This document shows positions 42,798 to 51,540 of a stretch of 64,000 bases of DNA, in pieces. Numbering within the stretch: position 1 is the stretch's first letter; the number at the start of each line of letters is the position of its first letter. A program made the position numbers and the translations under genes. This DNA is from CAVRTJ01 sp964507185 (lineage in GTDB: Bacteria; Acidobacteriota; UBA4820; DSQY01), in the NCBI GenBank assembly GCA_964507185.1, contig CAZDOY010000008.1, forward strand, positions 26,795-90,794, written 5' to 3'. Below the pieces are notes generated by a model. The model was given only the letters and a program-made list of their open reading frames with translations. It searched no databases and was not told where the DNA came from.

Positions 42798-43796
42798 CTA
42801 CTTCTTTTTCGGTGCCTCGGCCAGGATCTGCGCCAGGATTTCGGGGTCCTTCGGCAGGAGCCCCACGGCGGGCAGCCGCGGCGTAAGTTCGGCCCATCTT
42901 GGCTCCCGGGCAAATACTTCCCTGAAGATCGGAAGGGCCTTGTCAACCTGTCCGTTGGACGCCAGCGTCACCGCCTCCCAGTACGGCAGTTCCATGACTT
43001 CCGGGGCGAGGCGGGCCGCCTCCGAGTACTCCTTCAATGCCGAGTCCACCTTGTTCTCGGCCATGAAGTCGTCTCCGGCCGACGCGTGGTTGTAAGCCCG
43101 CTGCAGCCGGACGAGCCTCCGGAGCTCGTGGAGTGGACGGGGCGAATCTTCGACCCGGAGGTTGAAGACCGTGTCGGCCCACGGACGGCCCGTCGAACTT
43201 CCCTTTACCACGATGATGGCCGCTGACTGCATGCCCCTGATGTCTCCGCCGGCCTCCTGTGCCGCGTCGAGGGCCGCGAGCATCCTGTCGGCCAGATCAC
43301 CCTTCGCCTCTCGGAAGGCCTTCGCCATGGCGGGCCAGACCCGGTCGTTCTCCATGAGGTTGGCCTGCACGCTGAACTGATTGCCCGTTATGTTGCCGGC
43401 GGCCGGAATGCAGGACTTGCCCGTGAACGACGCCACGCGTCCCCGGGCATCGATCATGGCCACCTGTCTCACATCCTTGCCCTTGTCTCCCGCGAGCAAG
43501 GCTTTCAGGGCTTCCGGCGCCGACTTTCCCGCACGCATGAGGTCGAGGCCGAGCGGCCCATAGGAAGGATCCACGAAGGACTGGGTAGCCACGGCGCCGA
43601 CGCCCGCCTCGGCCCACGGGACGACGGCACCCACGGAGAACCAATGAGACTGCACCGCCACACCCATTTCGCCCGTAGCGGAATCCCTGGCGACAATGGA
43701 AAAGGTGAAGGCCCGGGGGCCGGGTGCCCCGCCCCTGGCGATCACAGGCAAAGCCAGCACCGCCAGCGCAACGGCGAAAAACAGAACGTGCTTCAT
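42798..43796 (-). CDS. Secreted DUF1028 (Ntn-hydrolase-like) protein with TPR-like tail
   Basis: A 332-residue exported protein. The signal peptide is MKHVLFFAVALAVLALPVIA. The DUF1028 domain begins at about residue 30 (AFTFSIVARDSATGEMGVAV, then QSHWFSVGAVVPWAEAGVGA and TQSFVDPSYGPLGLDLMRAG) and extends to about 230 (MQSAAIIVVKGSS). The C-terminal 100 residues form TPR-like helices (KVDSALKEYSEAARLAPEVM). DUF1028 proteins resemble Ntn hydrolases, but their reaction is unknown. GGGAGG five bases before ATG 43796 fixes the start. It lies 62 bp downstream of the thiamine-binding gene. Confidence 0.88.
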   Translation of the reverse strand: MKHVLFFAVALAVLALPVIARGGAPGPRAFTFSIVARDSATGEMGVAVQSHWFSVGAVVPWAEAGVGAVATQSFVDPSYGPLGLDLMRAGKSAPEALKALLAGDKGKDVRQVAMIDARGRVASFTGKSCIPAAGNITGNQFSVQANLMENDRVWPAMAKAFREAKGDLADRMLAALDAAQEAGGDIRGMQSAAIIVVKGSSTGRPWADTVFNLRVEDSPRPLHELRRLVRLQRAYNHASAGDDFMAENKVDSALKEYSEAARLAPEVMELPYWEAVTLASNGQVDKALPIFREVFAREPRWAELTPRLPAVGLLPKDPEILAQILAEAPKKK

Positions 43797-43858
43797 GCCG
43801 ACCTCCCTTCCTTCGGGGTTTGAGAAAGGCGCGCGTCTGCCCGGAAACGCGGTTCCCG

Positions 43859-44179
43859 TCAAGACTCGCGGTCAAAGACCTCGCTGTTCAGGATAGCCTT
43901 CACATGGCCCACTTTGTCGGACATCCTGAGGGTTCTGTCTCGGCGGTCACTGATCTTCAGCGTCGTGGTGACCCTCGGCGCCCCCATCTCGAAGAGCTTG
44001 TTCTGGCAGCGCTTTACGAGGGCCATGACGTCATCCCATTCGCCCTCGATGTTGGTTCCCATGGAGTGAAATTCGTGCTCCAGTCCGCTGGCGCGGATTA
44101 TCTTGACGACCTCCGCGATGTAGGGCGAAAGTGACAACCCCGTTCCAAGGGGAACGTAGGACACTTCAACTATGACCAT
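43859..44179 (-). CDS. MTH1187/YqgV-family thiamine-binding protein
   Basis: A 106-residue ferredoxin-like small protein of the DUF77 family: it starts MVIVEVSYVPLGTGLSLSPY, with SGLEHEFHSMGTNIEGEWDD and a helical end. Family members bind thiamine or form tetramers of unknown role. GGAGG lies five bases before ATG 44179. No thiamine riboswitch or biosynthesis gene was found next to it. It lies 74 bp downstream of the CorC-like gene with a hairpin in between. Confidence 0.88.
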   Translation of the reverse strand: MVIVEVSYVPLGTGLSLSPYIAEVVKIIRASGLEHEFHSMGTNIEGEWDDVMALVKRCQNKLFEMGAPRVTTTLKISDRRDRTLRMSDKVGHVKAILNSEVFDRES

Positions 44180-44204
44180 CGTTTCCTCCCCACATTGAGC
44201 GCGC

Positions 44205-44249
44205 GCCGCCCGGAAGTTCTCCGGTCTGCGCCATCGCTCTCCGGGCGGC
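44205..44249 (-). terminator. Hairpin between the CorC-like and thiamine-binding genes
   Basis: Perfect 10-bp arms GCCGCCCGGA / TCCGGGCGGC around a 25-nt loop directly follow the CorC-like stop. No T tract follows, so it may be an attenuating or stabilising hairpin rather than a full terminator. Confidence 0.4.
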
Positions 44250-44253
44250 GGTT

Positions 44254-45522
44254 CTATTCTTCCTGCGGGCCGGACTCCTCCTCGAGGGACGAGGGACGCA
44301 GGACGCGAACCTTGTGTATGCGCCTGCGGTCGGCGGAGATCACCTCCACGTCGAGACCGTTCAGGTGCAGCCTGTGGCCGGCCTGCGGAATGGCTCCGAG
44401 CGCCGTGCTGATCCACCCCGCCACGGAATCGTAGCTGCCGTTCGGGATGTCCGCCGAGAGACGGTCAGCGAGATCATGAACGGAGGCCCTGCCCGTGGCT
44501 TCCACTACGCCCGGCTCCACATCGCGGAAGGGTTCGTCATCGGCCTCGTCGTACTCCTGTATTTCTCCGACGATCTCCTCGAGAAGGTCCTCGGTCGTCA
44601 CCAGGCCGTCCACCCCGCCGTACTCGTCGACCACGATGGCCATCTGCAGCTTCTCCTGCTGGAACTCCCGGAGCAGTTCGGAGATGGGTTTGTTCTCGGG
44701 GACGAACGGGACGGGACGGGCCACTTCAGAAATGGCCTTGTCCCCCTCGCCGGATAGGAGTGGAGCCAGAAAATCCTTGAGATAGGCGACGCCGACTATG
44801 TTGTCGATCTGGCCGTCGTAGATGGGAAGCCGGGTGTGCCGGGTCTTAGCAAGAAGCTCGGCGGCCGTCGTCAGCGGCGTGACGGCGGGTGCGCACACCA
44901 TGTCCGTCCTAGGCGTCATGACCTCCCTGGCCACCGTGTCGCCGAACTCCAGGACGCCTCTGATGAGGACGGAGTCCTCCCCTTCCAGTATGCCTTCGCT
45001 TCGGCCGACGTTGATGAGCGCCGCGATTTCCGGATCCTTGTCCTCCTCCTCCTGCCCCGACCTCTCTCTGGCCAGGGCCAGGCGCCTGGCAAGGAGGGTA
45101 CCCAGGGGCACGGTGAGCAGCCCAAAGACGACAATGAAGAAACGCAGGACCGGAAGGGTCAGGACGAAGACCTTCTGCGGGTTGACGGAGGCCGTGACCT
45201 GCGAGGCGACTATGAGCACCACGACCGCCCCGAGACTGAGGGCAAAGCCCCAGGCAAGGGAAGCGCCCTCGCTCCACACCCTGAGGGCCGCCGTAAAGAG
45301 AATGGCCAGCGCGAGGCTCGTGACCAGAATGGCCACCTGCAGGGTCAGCAGGTAGGCCTGCCGGCGGAAGAGGTAGGCACGCACGGCCGCCGAGGAAGGT
45401 TTGTCCGTGTCCTCCGCCAGACGGTTCAAGGCCATGGCCGAAAGTCCGTTGAGGGAGGCGCGGACGAGCAGCATGACGAACAGGACGGCGAGGGCGAAAA
45501 GCAGGCTCAGGTCAAGGATCAT
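44254..45522 (-). CDS. HlyC/CorC-family membrane protein (DUF21-CBS-CorC)
   Basis: A 422-residue protein. The N-terminal DUF21 domain has about four membrane helices (LSLLFALAVLFVMLLVRASL, LLTLQVAILVTSLALAILF). A CBS pair follows (REVMTPRTDMVCAPAVTPLT, TRHTRLPIYDGQIDNIVGVA, IVVDEYGGVDGLVTTEDLLE) and ends in a CorC_HlyC domain. Family members are linked to magnesium or cobalt efflux. ATG 45522 overlaps the ybeY stop by 4 bp (ATGA); another ATG 12 bases earlier is possible. The order PhoH-PgpH-YbeY-CorC is a widely conserved neighbourhood. Confidence 0.92.
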   Translation of the reverse strand: MILDLSLLFALAVLFVMLLVRASLNGLSAMALNRLAEDTDKPSSAAVRAYLFRRQAYLLTLQVAILVTSLALAILFTAALRVWSEGASLAWGFALSLGAVVVLIVASQVTASVNPQKVFVLTLPVLRFFIVVFGLLTVPLGTLLARRLALARERSGQEEEDKDPEIAALINVGRSEGILEGEDSVLIRGVLEFGDTVAREVMTPRTDMVCAPAVTPLTTAAELLAKTRHTRLPIYDGQIDNIVGVAYLKDFLAPLLSGEGDKAISEVARPVPFVPENKPISELLREFQQEKLQMAIVVDEYGGVDGLVTTEDLLEEIVGEIQEYDEADDEPFRDVEPGVVEATGRASVHDLADRLSADIPNGSYDSVAGWISTALGAIPQAGHRLHLNGLDVEVISADRRRIHKVRVLRPSSLEEESGPQEE

Positions 45523-45950
45523 GGAAGCCCCCATTCCCTCCTCAGCGCCTTTTCCTTTCTCGCCATGGTACCCCCGTCCGTTTCGTGGTCGTACCCCATC
45601 AGGTGAAGGATGCCGTGCAGGAGGAGCCGCTTGAGTTCCTGTTCGAAAGGCAGGCCAGCGGACCGGGCCGCCTTGTCCGCAAAGGGGCCGGCGATGAGAA
45701 TGTCCCCGATGTAGACCGTGCCGTCCGCCAACTGGGTCCCGTCGGGAAAAGAGAGGACATCGGTCGGCCCAGACTTCCCGCGGAAGCGCCGGTTGAAATC
45801 CGCCATGGTCCTGTCTCCGCAGATTCTGATCCCGATCTCCCCGGTGAGATCGAGGCGGCCGAGCACATCCAGGGCGAAAGCCACGAGTTCCTGCTTAGGA
45901 ATCTGCAGCGTTCGAAGCCTGCTGTGGAGTCTGACTTCGCGGCGTTTCAT
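45519..45950 (-). CDS. ybeY: Endoribonuclease YbeY
   Basis: A 143-residue zinc-dependent RNase for 16S rRNA 3'-end maturation and ribosome quality control. The metal motif HGILHLMGYDHETD (H-x3-H-x5-H) is intact, and MADFNRRFRGKSGPTDVLSF is also typical. It begins at ATG 45950 inside the end of the PgpH-like gene (56-bp overlap), with AGGAG seven bases upstream, and its stop overlaps the CorC-like start. Confidence 0.94.
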   Translation of the reverse strand: MKRREVRLHSRLRTLQIPKQELVAFALDVLGRLDLTGEIGIRICGDRTMADFNRRFRGKSGPTDVLSFPDGTQLADGTVYIGDILIAGPFADKAARSAGLPFEQELKRLLLHGILHLMGYDHETDGGTMARKEKALRREWGLP

Positions 45951-48294
45951 TCTTCTGCTCCTTGTCGAACGTATAGCCGGGATAAGAGATTCGCCGACTG
46001 AAAACCCCCTGGAGAACCATCAGGAAGGCCTCCTGCACCTTGGCCAGATCCTTGAAAGTGAGCTCGCACTCCTCGAGCTGGCCTTCGGAAACGACGCGGC
46101 TCACGATCTCGCTCACGAGAGCCTTCAGGCGGTGGTGAGACGGTTCCTTCAAGACGCGCGAACCCGCCTCGATTCCGTCCGCCATCATGATGATCGCGGC
46201 CTCCCGGCTCTTTGGTCGCGGGCCCGGATAGGAGAAATCCCCCTCGTTGATGGTTTCTTTCTCCGGGTCCACCATGGTCAGGGCCTTGTCCAGAAAATAG
46301 CTGATCCTCCGCGTCCCGTGGTGCTGGGGGATGATGTCGATGATCGGCTGCGGCAGCTTGTACTGCCGGGCCATGGCGATGCCTTCCTTGATGTGGGCGC
46401 CGACGATGAGGGCCGAGATGCGGGGCGCAAGCTTGTCGTGCGGATTCTGGCCCGGTGTCTGGTTCTCGACGAAGTAGAGCGGGTTCAGCATCTTCCCTAT
46501 GTCGTGGTAGTAGCAGGAGACCCGGCAGTACAGGCCGTTGGCGCCGATGGCATTGGCCGCGGCCTCGCAGAGGTTGGCCATCATCAAGGAATGGTTGTAG
46601 GTCCCCGGCGCCTCCAGGGCGAGTTGCCGGAGGAGCGGGTGGTTCATGTTGGACAACTCCAGGAGCCTGACCTCGGTCAGGACGCCGAATATGCTTTCGA
46701 ATAGGGGCAGAAAAGGGGAAACAATCATCAGCGTAAGCGGGAATCCGGCCAGGAAAGCCATGGCCATGGGGAGCACGATCATCTTCATCGAATAGTCCGT
46801 CCAGGACGGGTCCGCAAAGAGAACGCCCGCCGCCAGGGGGACGTTGACCGCTCCCAGGAAGAGGGCGGCCTTCCACTGAGCCGTCCGCTGGGCCATTTTG
46901 CTTCCCGCGTAGACACCCGCGAAACAGCTGAGCATGCAGAACAGGAACATGCCGAAATTGAAGTCCATGAGTATGCCGAAGAGCACGGAGAAGAGGAGCG
47001 TGTAGACCACTCCGATGTGTCTGTCCACGAGGAGCGTCATGAGCAGGGAGCCCGCCGCTACCGGGACGAGAAACATCGTCAGATGAGGTTGTTCGAGGAG
47101 CGTCGACTTGCTCCCTTCCGCGATAACCCGCAGGAGGGTCATCATCCCCTGGCTGAGCAGGAGAAAGCCCGCGGCAATCTGGAGCGTCAGGACGAAGAGG
47201 TTCAGGTCGGGATAGTGCTCCTTCCGGTAGGACTTGAGATACATGAAGGCGAAGGCAAGGAGGAGGAGGAGGAAGAGCAGGAGGGCGGCCAGGAGAGGCA
47301 TGTTCACGACCTTTCGGCTGGCCTTCCTGTAGGCCTGGATCTTCTGGACGGTGCTCTGGTCAATCTTTTCTCCGCCCTTGACGAGAACCTGTCCTTTCTT
47401 CAGAAAGACCACGAGGGGTTCGACCTGTGCCGCCGCCCGGTCCTTTCTGAGCTTCGTTTCCTGGCTGTTATAGGTGAGGTTCGGCTGGAGCAGTCCCCGG
47501 ACGTATTCTTCAACCGCACCCCTCAGTTGCGCGGGCACGTCCGTGAGCTTGTCCACGAGAGGACCGGGCAGACGTTTGGCGTCGGCCAGGGTCATGATGT
47601 CGCTCGACCCCGGGTTCTTCTGGTCCCACTCAGAGCCCTTCTTTCGTATGTCCCTGATGTGAATGGTGTCGTAGCCCTGGAACTGGTCGCCCGTGGGCAC
47701 GATCTTCCGGCCCTCGACCTGCAGGACAATTGCCTGGATGTTCTTTTCCAGGGTGGAACTGAAGCCCTCCGTCTTAAACTGGCGGAGGGCAAACCGGGAC
47801 AGGTTGCCCCCCACGGCGTCCGAGAGGCTGTTCAGCAGTTTGTCTTCCGCATCCCGCCGCTCCTGCCTGGTCATCCGGCGGGCCTTCAGGTCGCGGTGAT
47901 ACTGTGCGATGTCCGTTCGCGCGGCATTGAAAGCCGCCGCCACCCTGTTGTTCAGGTCCGTTGCGAGACCCGAATCCCAGTCGTAGACAGGGTTGATCTT
48001 GGAGCGGGCTTCCGCCTCCTTCTGCTCGGTCGCCACCTTGTCGACGATCTGCAAATCGAAGGGCGCACGGATGTCCTTGGTGGAGACGGCCCCGAGGGGG
48101 AGGTCCGGGGGCGGCTGGATTCGAAAGTGGTTGGCGTAGATCGCGAAGACGACGACGAGGAAGGTCACCGCCCACAGCCACTCGTTTTCTCGCAGGAAAA
48201 GCCCCACCTTCTGCAGAGGCCCGATCTTGACCTTGCCCCTGTACTTAACCCTCTTGGCGGATGCCTCGGCGTCCGTCGGGTCAGATGGGATCAT
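45895..48294 (-). CDS. PgpH/YqfF-type membrane HD phosphohydrolase
   Basis: A 799-residue protein of the 7TM-HD family, whose members hydrolyse cyclic di-AMP. A first membrane helix (LWAVTFLVVVFAIYANHF) precedes a large extracytoplasmic 7TMR-HDED domain (about residues 70-340). Seven helices follow (about 345-560), then the HD domain with HSLMMANLCEAAANAIGANG, YYHDIGKMLNP and PQHHGTRRISYF. Catalytic His-Asp residues are intact. No diadenylate cyclase is in the window. It lies between phoH and ybeY, its usual neighbours. Confidence 0.93.
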   Translation of the reverse strand: MIPSDPTDAEASAKRVKYRGKVKIGPLQKVGLFLRENEWLWAVTFLVVVFAIYANHFRIQPPPDLPLGAVSTKDIRAPFDLQIVDKVATEQKEAEARSKINPVYDWDSGLATDLNNRVAAAFNAARTDIAQYHRDLKARRMTRQERRDAEDKLLNSLSDAVGGNLSRFALRQFKTEGFSSTLEKNIQAIVLQVEGRKIVPTGDQFQGYDTIHIRDIRKKGSEWDQKNPGSSDIMTLADAKRLPGPLVDKLTDVPAQLRGAVEEYVRGLLQPNLTYNSQETKLRKDRAAAQVEPLVVFLKKGQVLVKGGEKIDQSTVQKIQAYRKASRKVVNMPLLAALLLFLLLLLAFAFMYLKSYRKEHYPDLNLFVLTLQIAAGFLLLSQGMMTLLRVIAEGSKSTLLEQPHLTMFLVPVAAGSLLMTLLVDRHIGVVYTLLFSVLFGILMDFNFGMFLFCMLSCFAGVYAGSKMAQRTAQWKAALFLGAVNVPLAAGVLFADPSWTDYSMKMIVLPMAMAFLAGFPLTLMIVSPFLPLFESIFGVLTEVRLLELSNMNHPLLRQLALEAPGTYNHSLMMANLCEAAANAIGANGLYCRVSCYYHDIGKMLNPLYFVENQTPGQNPHDKLAPRISALIVGAHIKEGIAMARQYKLPQPIIDIIPQHHGTRRISYFLDKALTMVDPEKETINEGDFSYPGPRPKSREAAIIMMADGIEAGSRVLKEPSHHRLKALVSEIVSRVVSEGQLEECELTFKDLAKVQEAFLMVLQGVFSRRISYPGYTFDKEQKNETPRSQTPQQASNAADS

Positions 48295-48346
48295 TTAAAA
48301 CTCTCTCTGCGCATACCTGATATCCTACCAGAAGCCTTCCGCCGCG

Positions 48347-49321
48347 TCATCGTTTGGAAGCCTTCTCGTACGCTTTGATGATCATCTGGACCAGTGGATG
48401 CCGCACCACGTCTTTCTCCGTGAAGTGGATGAAGGCCAACCCCTTGATGCCCTTCAGGACATCCACCGCATCGACGAGGCCGGAGGTCCGGGACGGATCG
48501 ATATCGATCTGCGTGATGTCGCCCGTCACGACGGTTCTGGAGTTGAACCCCAGGCGGGTCAGAAACATCTTCATCTGGTCCACGGTTGTGTTCTGCGCCT
48601 CGTCGAGAATAACGAATGAATCGTTCAGGGTACGCCCGCGCATGAAGGCGATGGGAGCTATCTCCAGCACGCCCGTCTCGATGTACTTGTAGACCCTCTC
48701 CGCCTCCATCAGGTCGAACAGAGCATCGTAGAGGGGCCGGAGGTAGGGATTCACCTTCTCCGCGATATCCCCGGGGAGAAAACCTAACTTCTCGCCCGCT
48801 TCGACGGCCGGCCGGGTGAGTATGATTCTCTTTACTCTCTTTTCCCTGAGGGCCGACACGGCCATTGCCACGGCCAGGTAGGTTTTGCCCGTCCCCGCCG
48901 GTCCTATCCCGAAGACCACATCGTTCTCGCGGATGGCCTTGAGGTAGCGGCCCTGGTTCAGGCCCTTGGGGAAGACGGTGCGCCCGTGGGCGCACTGTAT
49001 CTTCGCGTCCCGGTAGAACTCCGCGAGATCGCCCTGAAAACCGTCGGCCTTGAGCAAAAAAGCGGTCCGCAGATCGCCCGCGCCGATCCTTATGCCTGCC
49101 TGGTAAAGGGTATCCAGCTGATCGAGGACGTCCTTGCACGCCTGGACCGAATTCGGATCGCCCTTTATGAGCAGGCTGTCGCCGCGGGCCGCTATCCTGA
49201 TATCCAACGTCTTCTCGATGTAGTCCGCGTTCTTCTGCCCGACACCGAGGACTTCGTTGAGAAAGTCGGCGGGAAATGGAAAACTCGCGGCGTCCTCAGG
49301 CTCGATTGGGGCGCTGCACAC
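48347..49321 (-). CDS. PhoH-family ATPase
   Basis: A 324-residue P-loop ATPase/possible RNA helicase. The N-terminal 100 residues resemble a KH-type RNA-binding domain (LGVGQKNADYIEKTLDIRIA). The ATPase has Walker A FGIGPAGTGKTYLAVAMA and Walker B DSFVILDEAQNTTVDQMKMF. In other bacteria it works with YbeY in rRNA processing, which matches the gene order here. GTG 49321 has AGGCAGGA upstream and gives the usual length. A GTG at 49378 would add 19 charged residues and has no ribosome site. Confidence 0.9.
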   Translation of the reverse strand: MCSAPIEPEDAASFPFPADFLNEVLGVGQKNADYIEKTLDIRIAARGDSLLIKGDPNSVQACKDVLDQLDTLYQAGIRIGAGDLRTAFLLKADGFQGDLAEFYRDAKIQCAHGRTVFPKGLNQGRYLKAIRENDVVFGIGPAGTGKTYLAVAMAVSALREKRVKRIILTRPAVEAGEKLGFLPGDIAEKVNPYLRPLYDALFDLMEAERVYKYIETGVLEIAPIAFMRGRTLNDSFVILDEAQNTTVDQMKMFLTRLGFNSRTVVTGDITQIDIDPSRTSGLVDAVDVLKGIKGLAFIHFTEKDVVRHPLVQMIIKAYEKASKR

Positions 49322-49513
49322 TAGTTTTTCCTGCCTTTCGCCGGAATCGTCGCCGGACCCATCCTCAGTTCCTCGCACGGGACCCTGAGGACCTGCGGAA
49401 GAGTTCCACCCTCGAGAACTGGATGGGCGCCCCCGCCATCCTCAGCGATGATTTTGCGCGGGGTAGGGCGAAGGGTGCGGTCGGGGCTCACTGCGCCTCC
49501 AATGAGACAAATC

Positions 49514-49548
49514 GGCCGAGGCGGAGACCGTCGGTCTCCGCCTCGGCC
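49514..49548 (-). terminator. Strong hairpin terminator after the LysM lipoprotein gene
   Basis: Perfect 16-bp arms (GGCCGAGGCGGAGACC / GGTCTCCGCCTCGGCC) with a 3-nt loop begin 15 bp after the LysM gene stop. On the minus strand the hairpin is followed by GATTTGTCT, a weak T-rich stretch. It separates the YicC-gmk-rpoZ-LysM transcript from phoH. Confidence 0.75.
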
Positions 49549-49563
49549 CTCATGACGGTCGTC

Positions 49564-50619
49564 TTAGTTTCCGGTCGCGGGCGCAGGCGACGGGGCTGGC
49601 GCCGGGGCCGGCTCGCCGGTTGTCGCTGGCGCGGGCGTCTCTTCCGTCTTCGTCGTCACGTTCTCAGGCGCTGCCGGAGCCGGCGGTTCCCACTTGTGAT
49701 AGCGGGCCGTGTGCTCCGCGTTCTTGGCGTCCTCAGCCGTGTACGTACGGTTGATCTGGAATGTCCAATCGGGATAAATCAGATCGGGGTGATTCTTGAT
49801 CAGGCCCTTGTTGGCGTCCCAGATGAGCGGCCACATGAAGGGGTTGCCGTAGATCTTGTCCATGGCGGCGATTCTCCACAGAGAATCCCCCTTCTGCACG
49901 ACGTAGCTGCAAGGCTTTGCGTCCATGGCTTCCTTGATGGCGGTGCTCTTCTGTGATTCCTCAGTCTTCACGCGCGACATCTCGCTGTCGGCCTCGGACT
50001 TTGCCTTGTTGGCCATCTGGACGGCCTGGTCCGCTGCTTCCTTGACCTTGTAGTAATTACAAGCACTTTCCTGCATGAGGCTTTCGGCCTCGTTCAGCTT
50101 GCTCTTGGCCTGCCCGAGGGCGGACGACGCCGTGTCGGACACCGTGATTTCGCTGCCGATCTTCTCGAGTTCGGCCTTGTCGCACGAGCCCTCGGGCTTA
50201 TTGACCAGCATGGAGATTTCCTGGTTTGCAGTCGTGACGGAGCTATTCTGTGCCTCCACGCTCTGCTCGGCGCCATTCACGGCCGCCTTGGCAGCCGAAA
50301 CGGCGCTCTCGGCTTCCTGCTTCGCCCGGGTTTCCTCGGTGGCAGCCTGCGTGTTGGCGTCCTTCACCTTCTGGAGCGTGGCGAGGGCCTCTTTCTTGGC
50401 GTCCTTGCACTTCTTGTTGGCTACCAGGTCGTTGGCCCTGCTCATCATGGATTCCGCTTCCTGGAAGGTGCTAGCGGCATAGGTGGGGGTGCAGGTCTTC
50501 TGTGCCTCATTGAGCGCCGCGGCGGCGTCACCGACCTCCTTGGGAGCCTTGCGGCAACACGCCACGGTCAAGGTCAGCAGCATACCTACCGCTGCCAGTT
50601 TCAATCCCGTCTTCATCAT
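49564..50619 (-). CDS. LysM-domain lipoprotein with coiled coil
   Basis: A 351-residue envelope lipoprotein. The signal peptide MMKTGLKLAAVGMLLTLTVA is followed by the modified cysteine. The middle (about residues 30-240) is Ala/Glu/Lys-rich coiled coil with several cysteines. Residues about 245-310 are a LysM peptidoglycan-binding domain (YVVQKGDSLWRIAAMDKIYG, PLIWDANKGLIKNHPDLIYP). The last 40 residues are Pro/Ala/Thr low complexity. GGGGGA lies four to seven bases before the two possible ATGs. It probably tethers membrane and cell wall. It is the last gene of the rpoZ transcript. Confidence 0.87.
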   Translation of the reverse strand: MMKTGLKLAAVGMLLTLTVACCRKAPKEVGDAAAALNEAQKTCTPTYAASTFQEAESMMSRANDLVANKKCKDAKKEALATLQKVKDANTQAATEETRAKQEAESAVSAAKAAVNGAEQSVEAQNSSVTTANQEISMLVNKPEGSCDKAELEKIGSEITVSDTASSALGQAKSKLNEAESLMQESACNYYKVKEAADQAVQMANKAKSEADSEMSRVKTEESQKSTAIKEAMDAKPCSYVVQKGDSLWRIAAMDKIYGNPFMWPLIWDANKGLIKNHPDLIYPDWTFQINRTYTAEDAKNAEHTARYHKWEPPAPAAPENVTTKTEETPAPATTGEPAPAPAPSPAPATGN

Positions 50620-50663
50620 TGGTCCCCCTTTCAGTTTGGGCGAAAAAAAGACAACCGCCGACG

Positions 50664-50900
50664 TCAAGGCCCCACCTCTACCTGCAGTACGTCGTCCGTA
50701 CCGGACTGGGATGGAGGCTGGGGCTTGCTAACACGCCACTCTATTTTTCCGGAGGTCACCTCCTGGATAGCGACATATGCCGGTTTCCTGATGGTGGACT
50801 CCACGCGCGGATCGGCGCCTTCCAGCAACTGCCTGGTCCTCTGCGCGCACAAGACCACGAACCGATACTTGCTCCCTATCTTCTCATCGACAATGAACAT
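50664..50900 (-). CDS. rpoZ: RNA polymerase omega subunit
   Basis: A 78-residue omega subunit. The core SKYRFVVLCAQRTRQLLEGA, then RKPAYVAIQEVTSGKIEWRV, matches RpoZ; the C-terminal 20 residues are Pro/Ser/Gln-rich and variable. It overlaps the end of gmk by 17 bp, the same gmk-rpoZ order found in many bacteria, so the pair is co-translated. Confidence 0.92.
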   Translation of the reverse strand: MFIVDEKIGSKYRFVVLCAQRTRQLLEGADPRVESTIRKPAYVAIQEVTSGKIEWRVSKPQPPSQSGTDDVLQVEVGP

Positions 50901-51540
50901 TATTGCTCCTTAACCATGTCGCTATTTGCCGGCACAATCGCCCCTTCACGTCTGCCTGGGGGTTCAGACGCACGCGAGCAACGTCCAGAAGGCAACGGAC
51001 CTGCGAAACAGCTTTGTCCAGGTCCTCATTTACAATATTATAATCATAAGAATCAGCCAGTTCAAGTTCCTTGAGGGCTGTCCGCAGGCGCCGGTCGAGA
51101 TCGAAGCCCTCTTCGCCCTCCCGTCCTCCGAGACGATGGAGCAGCGTCTCGAGGGACGGCGGAAGGATGAAGACCAGCACCGCCTGGGGATCGGCCGTCC
51201 TGACCTGGAGGCCGCCCTGCACGTCAATGTCAAGGAGGAGATCCTCCCCGGCCACGTAGGCTCTTTCCGCTTCAGATCGATGCGTTCCGTAGTAATGATC
51301 ATGAACCTGCGCCCACTCGAGAAACTCGCCTTTGTCGGTCATGTCCCGGAATTCCTCGCGGGAGACGAAATGATAATCTACGCCCTCCTTCTCGCCCGGC
51401 CTCGGAAGGCGCGTCGTATGCGAGACCGAGAACCTCAGGCTTTCGTCCGACTCCACCAGACGGTGGGCGATGGTCGTCTTCCCGGCGCCCGTCGGGGCTG
51501 AAAGCACCAGGATCGTCCGGTGAGGCACGTCATGCGACAT
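50884..51540 (-). CDS. gmk: Guanylate kinase
   Basis: A 218-residue enzyme that phosphorylates GMP to GDP. P-loop SAPTGAGKTTIAHRL, the GMP-binding segment SVSHTTRLPRPGEKEGVDYH with FVSREEF, and LLLDIDVQGGLQV are all present. The usual GPSG of the P-loop is SAPTG here, a mild variation also found elsewhere. It overlaps YicC by 11 bp and rpoZ by 17 bp, indicating a tight operon. Confidence 0.95.
   Translation of the reverse strand: MSHDVPHRTILVLSAPTGAGKTTIAHRLVESDESLRFSVSHTTRLPRPGEKEGVDYHFVSREEFRDMTDKGEFLEWAQVHDHYYGTHRSEAERAYVAGEDLLLDIDVQGGLQVRTADPQAVLVFILPPSLETLLHRLGGREGEEGFDLDRRLRTALKELELADSYDYNIVNEDLDKAVSQVRCLLDVARVRLNPQADVKGRLCRQIATWLRSNNVHCR

Noticed and set aside
44180..44253. Possible thiamine (TPP) riboswitch before the thiamine-binding protein gene
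   Set aside because: The 74-bp gap contains only a GC-rich hairpin and lacks the CTGAGA-type and other conserved TPP motifs.
45895..45950. The 56-bp overlap of ybeY and the PgpH-like gene as a sign of mis-called frames
   Set aside because: Both ends are conserved parts of their proteins, and a ribosome site for ybeY lies inside the upstream gene, so the overlap appears real.
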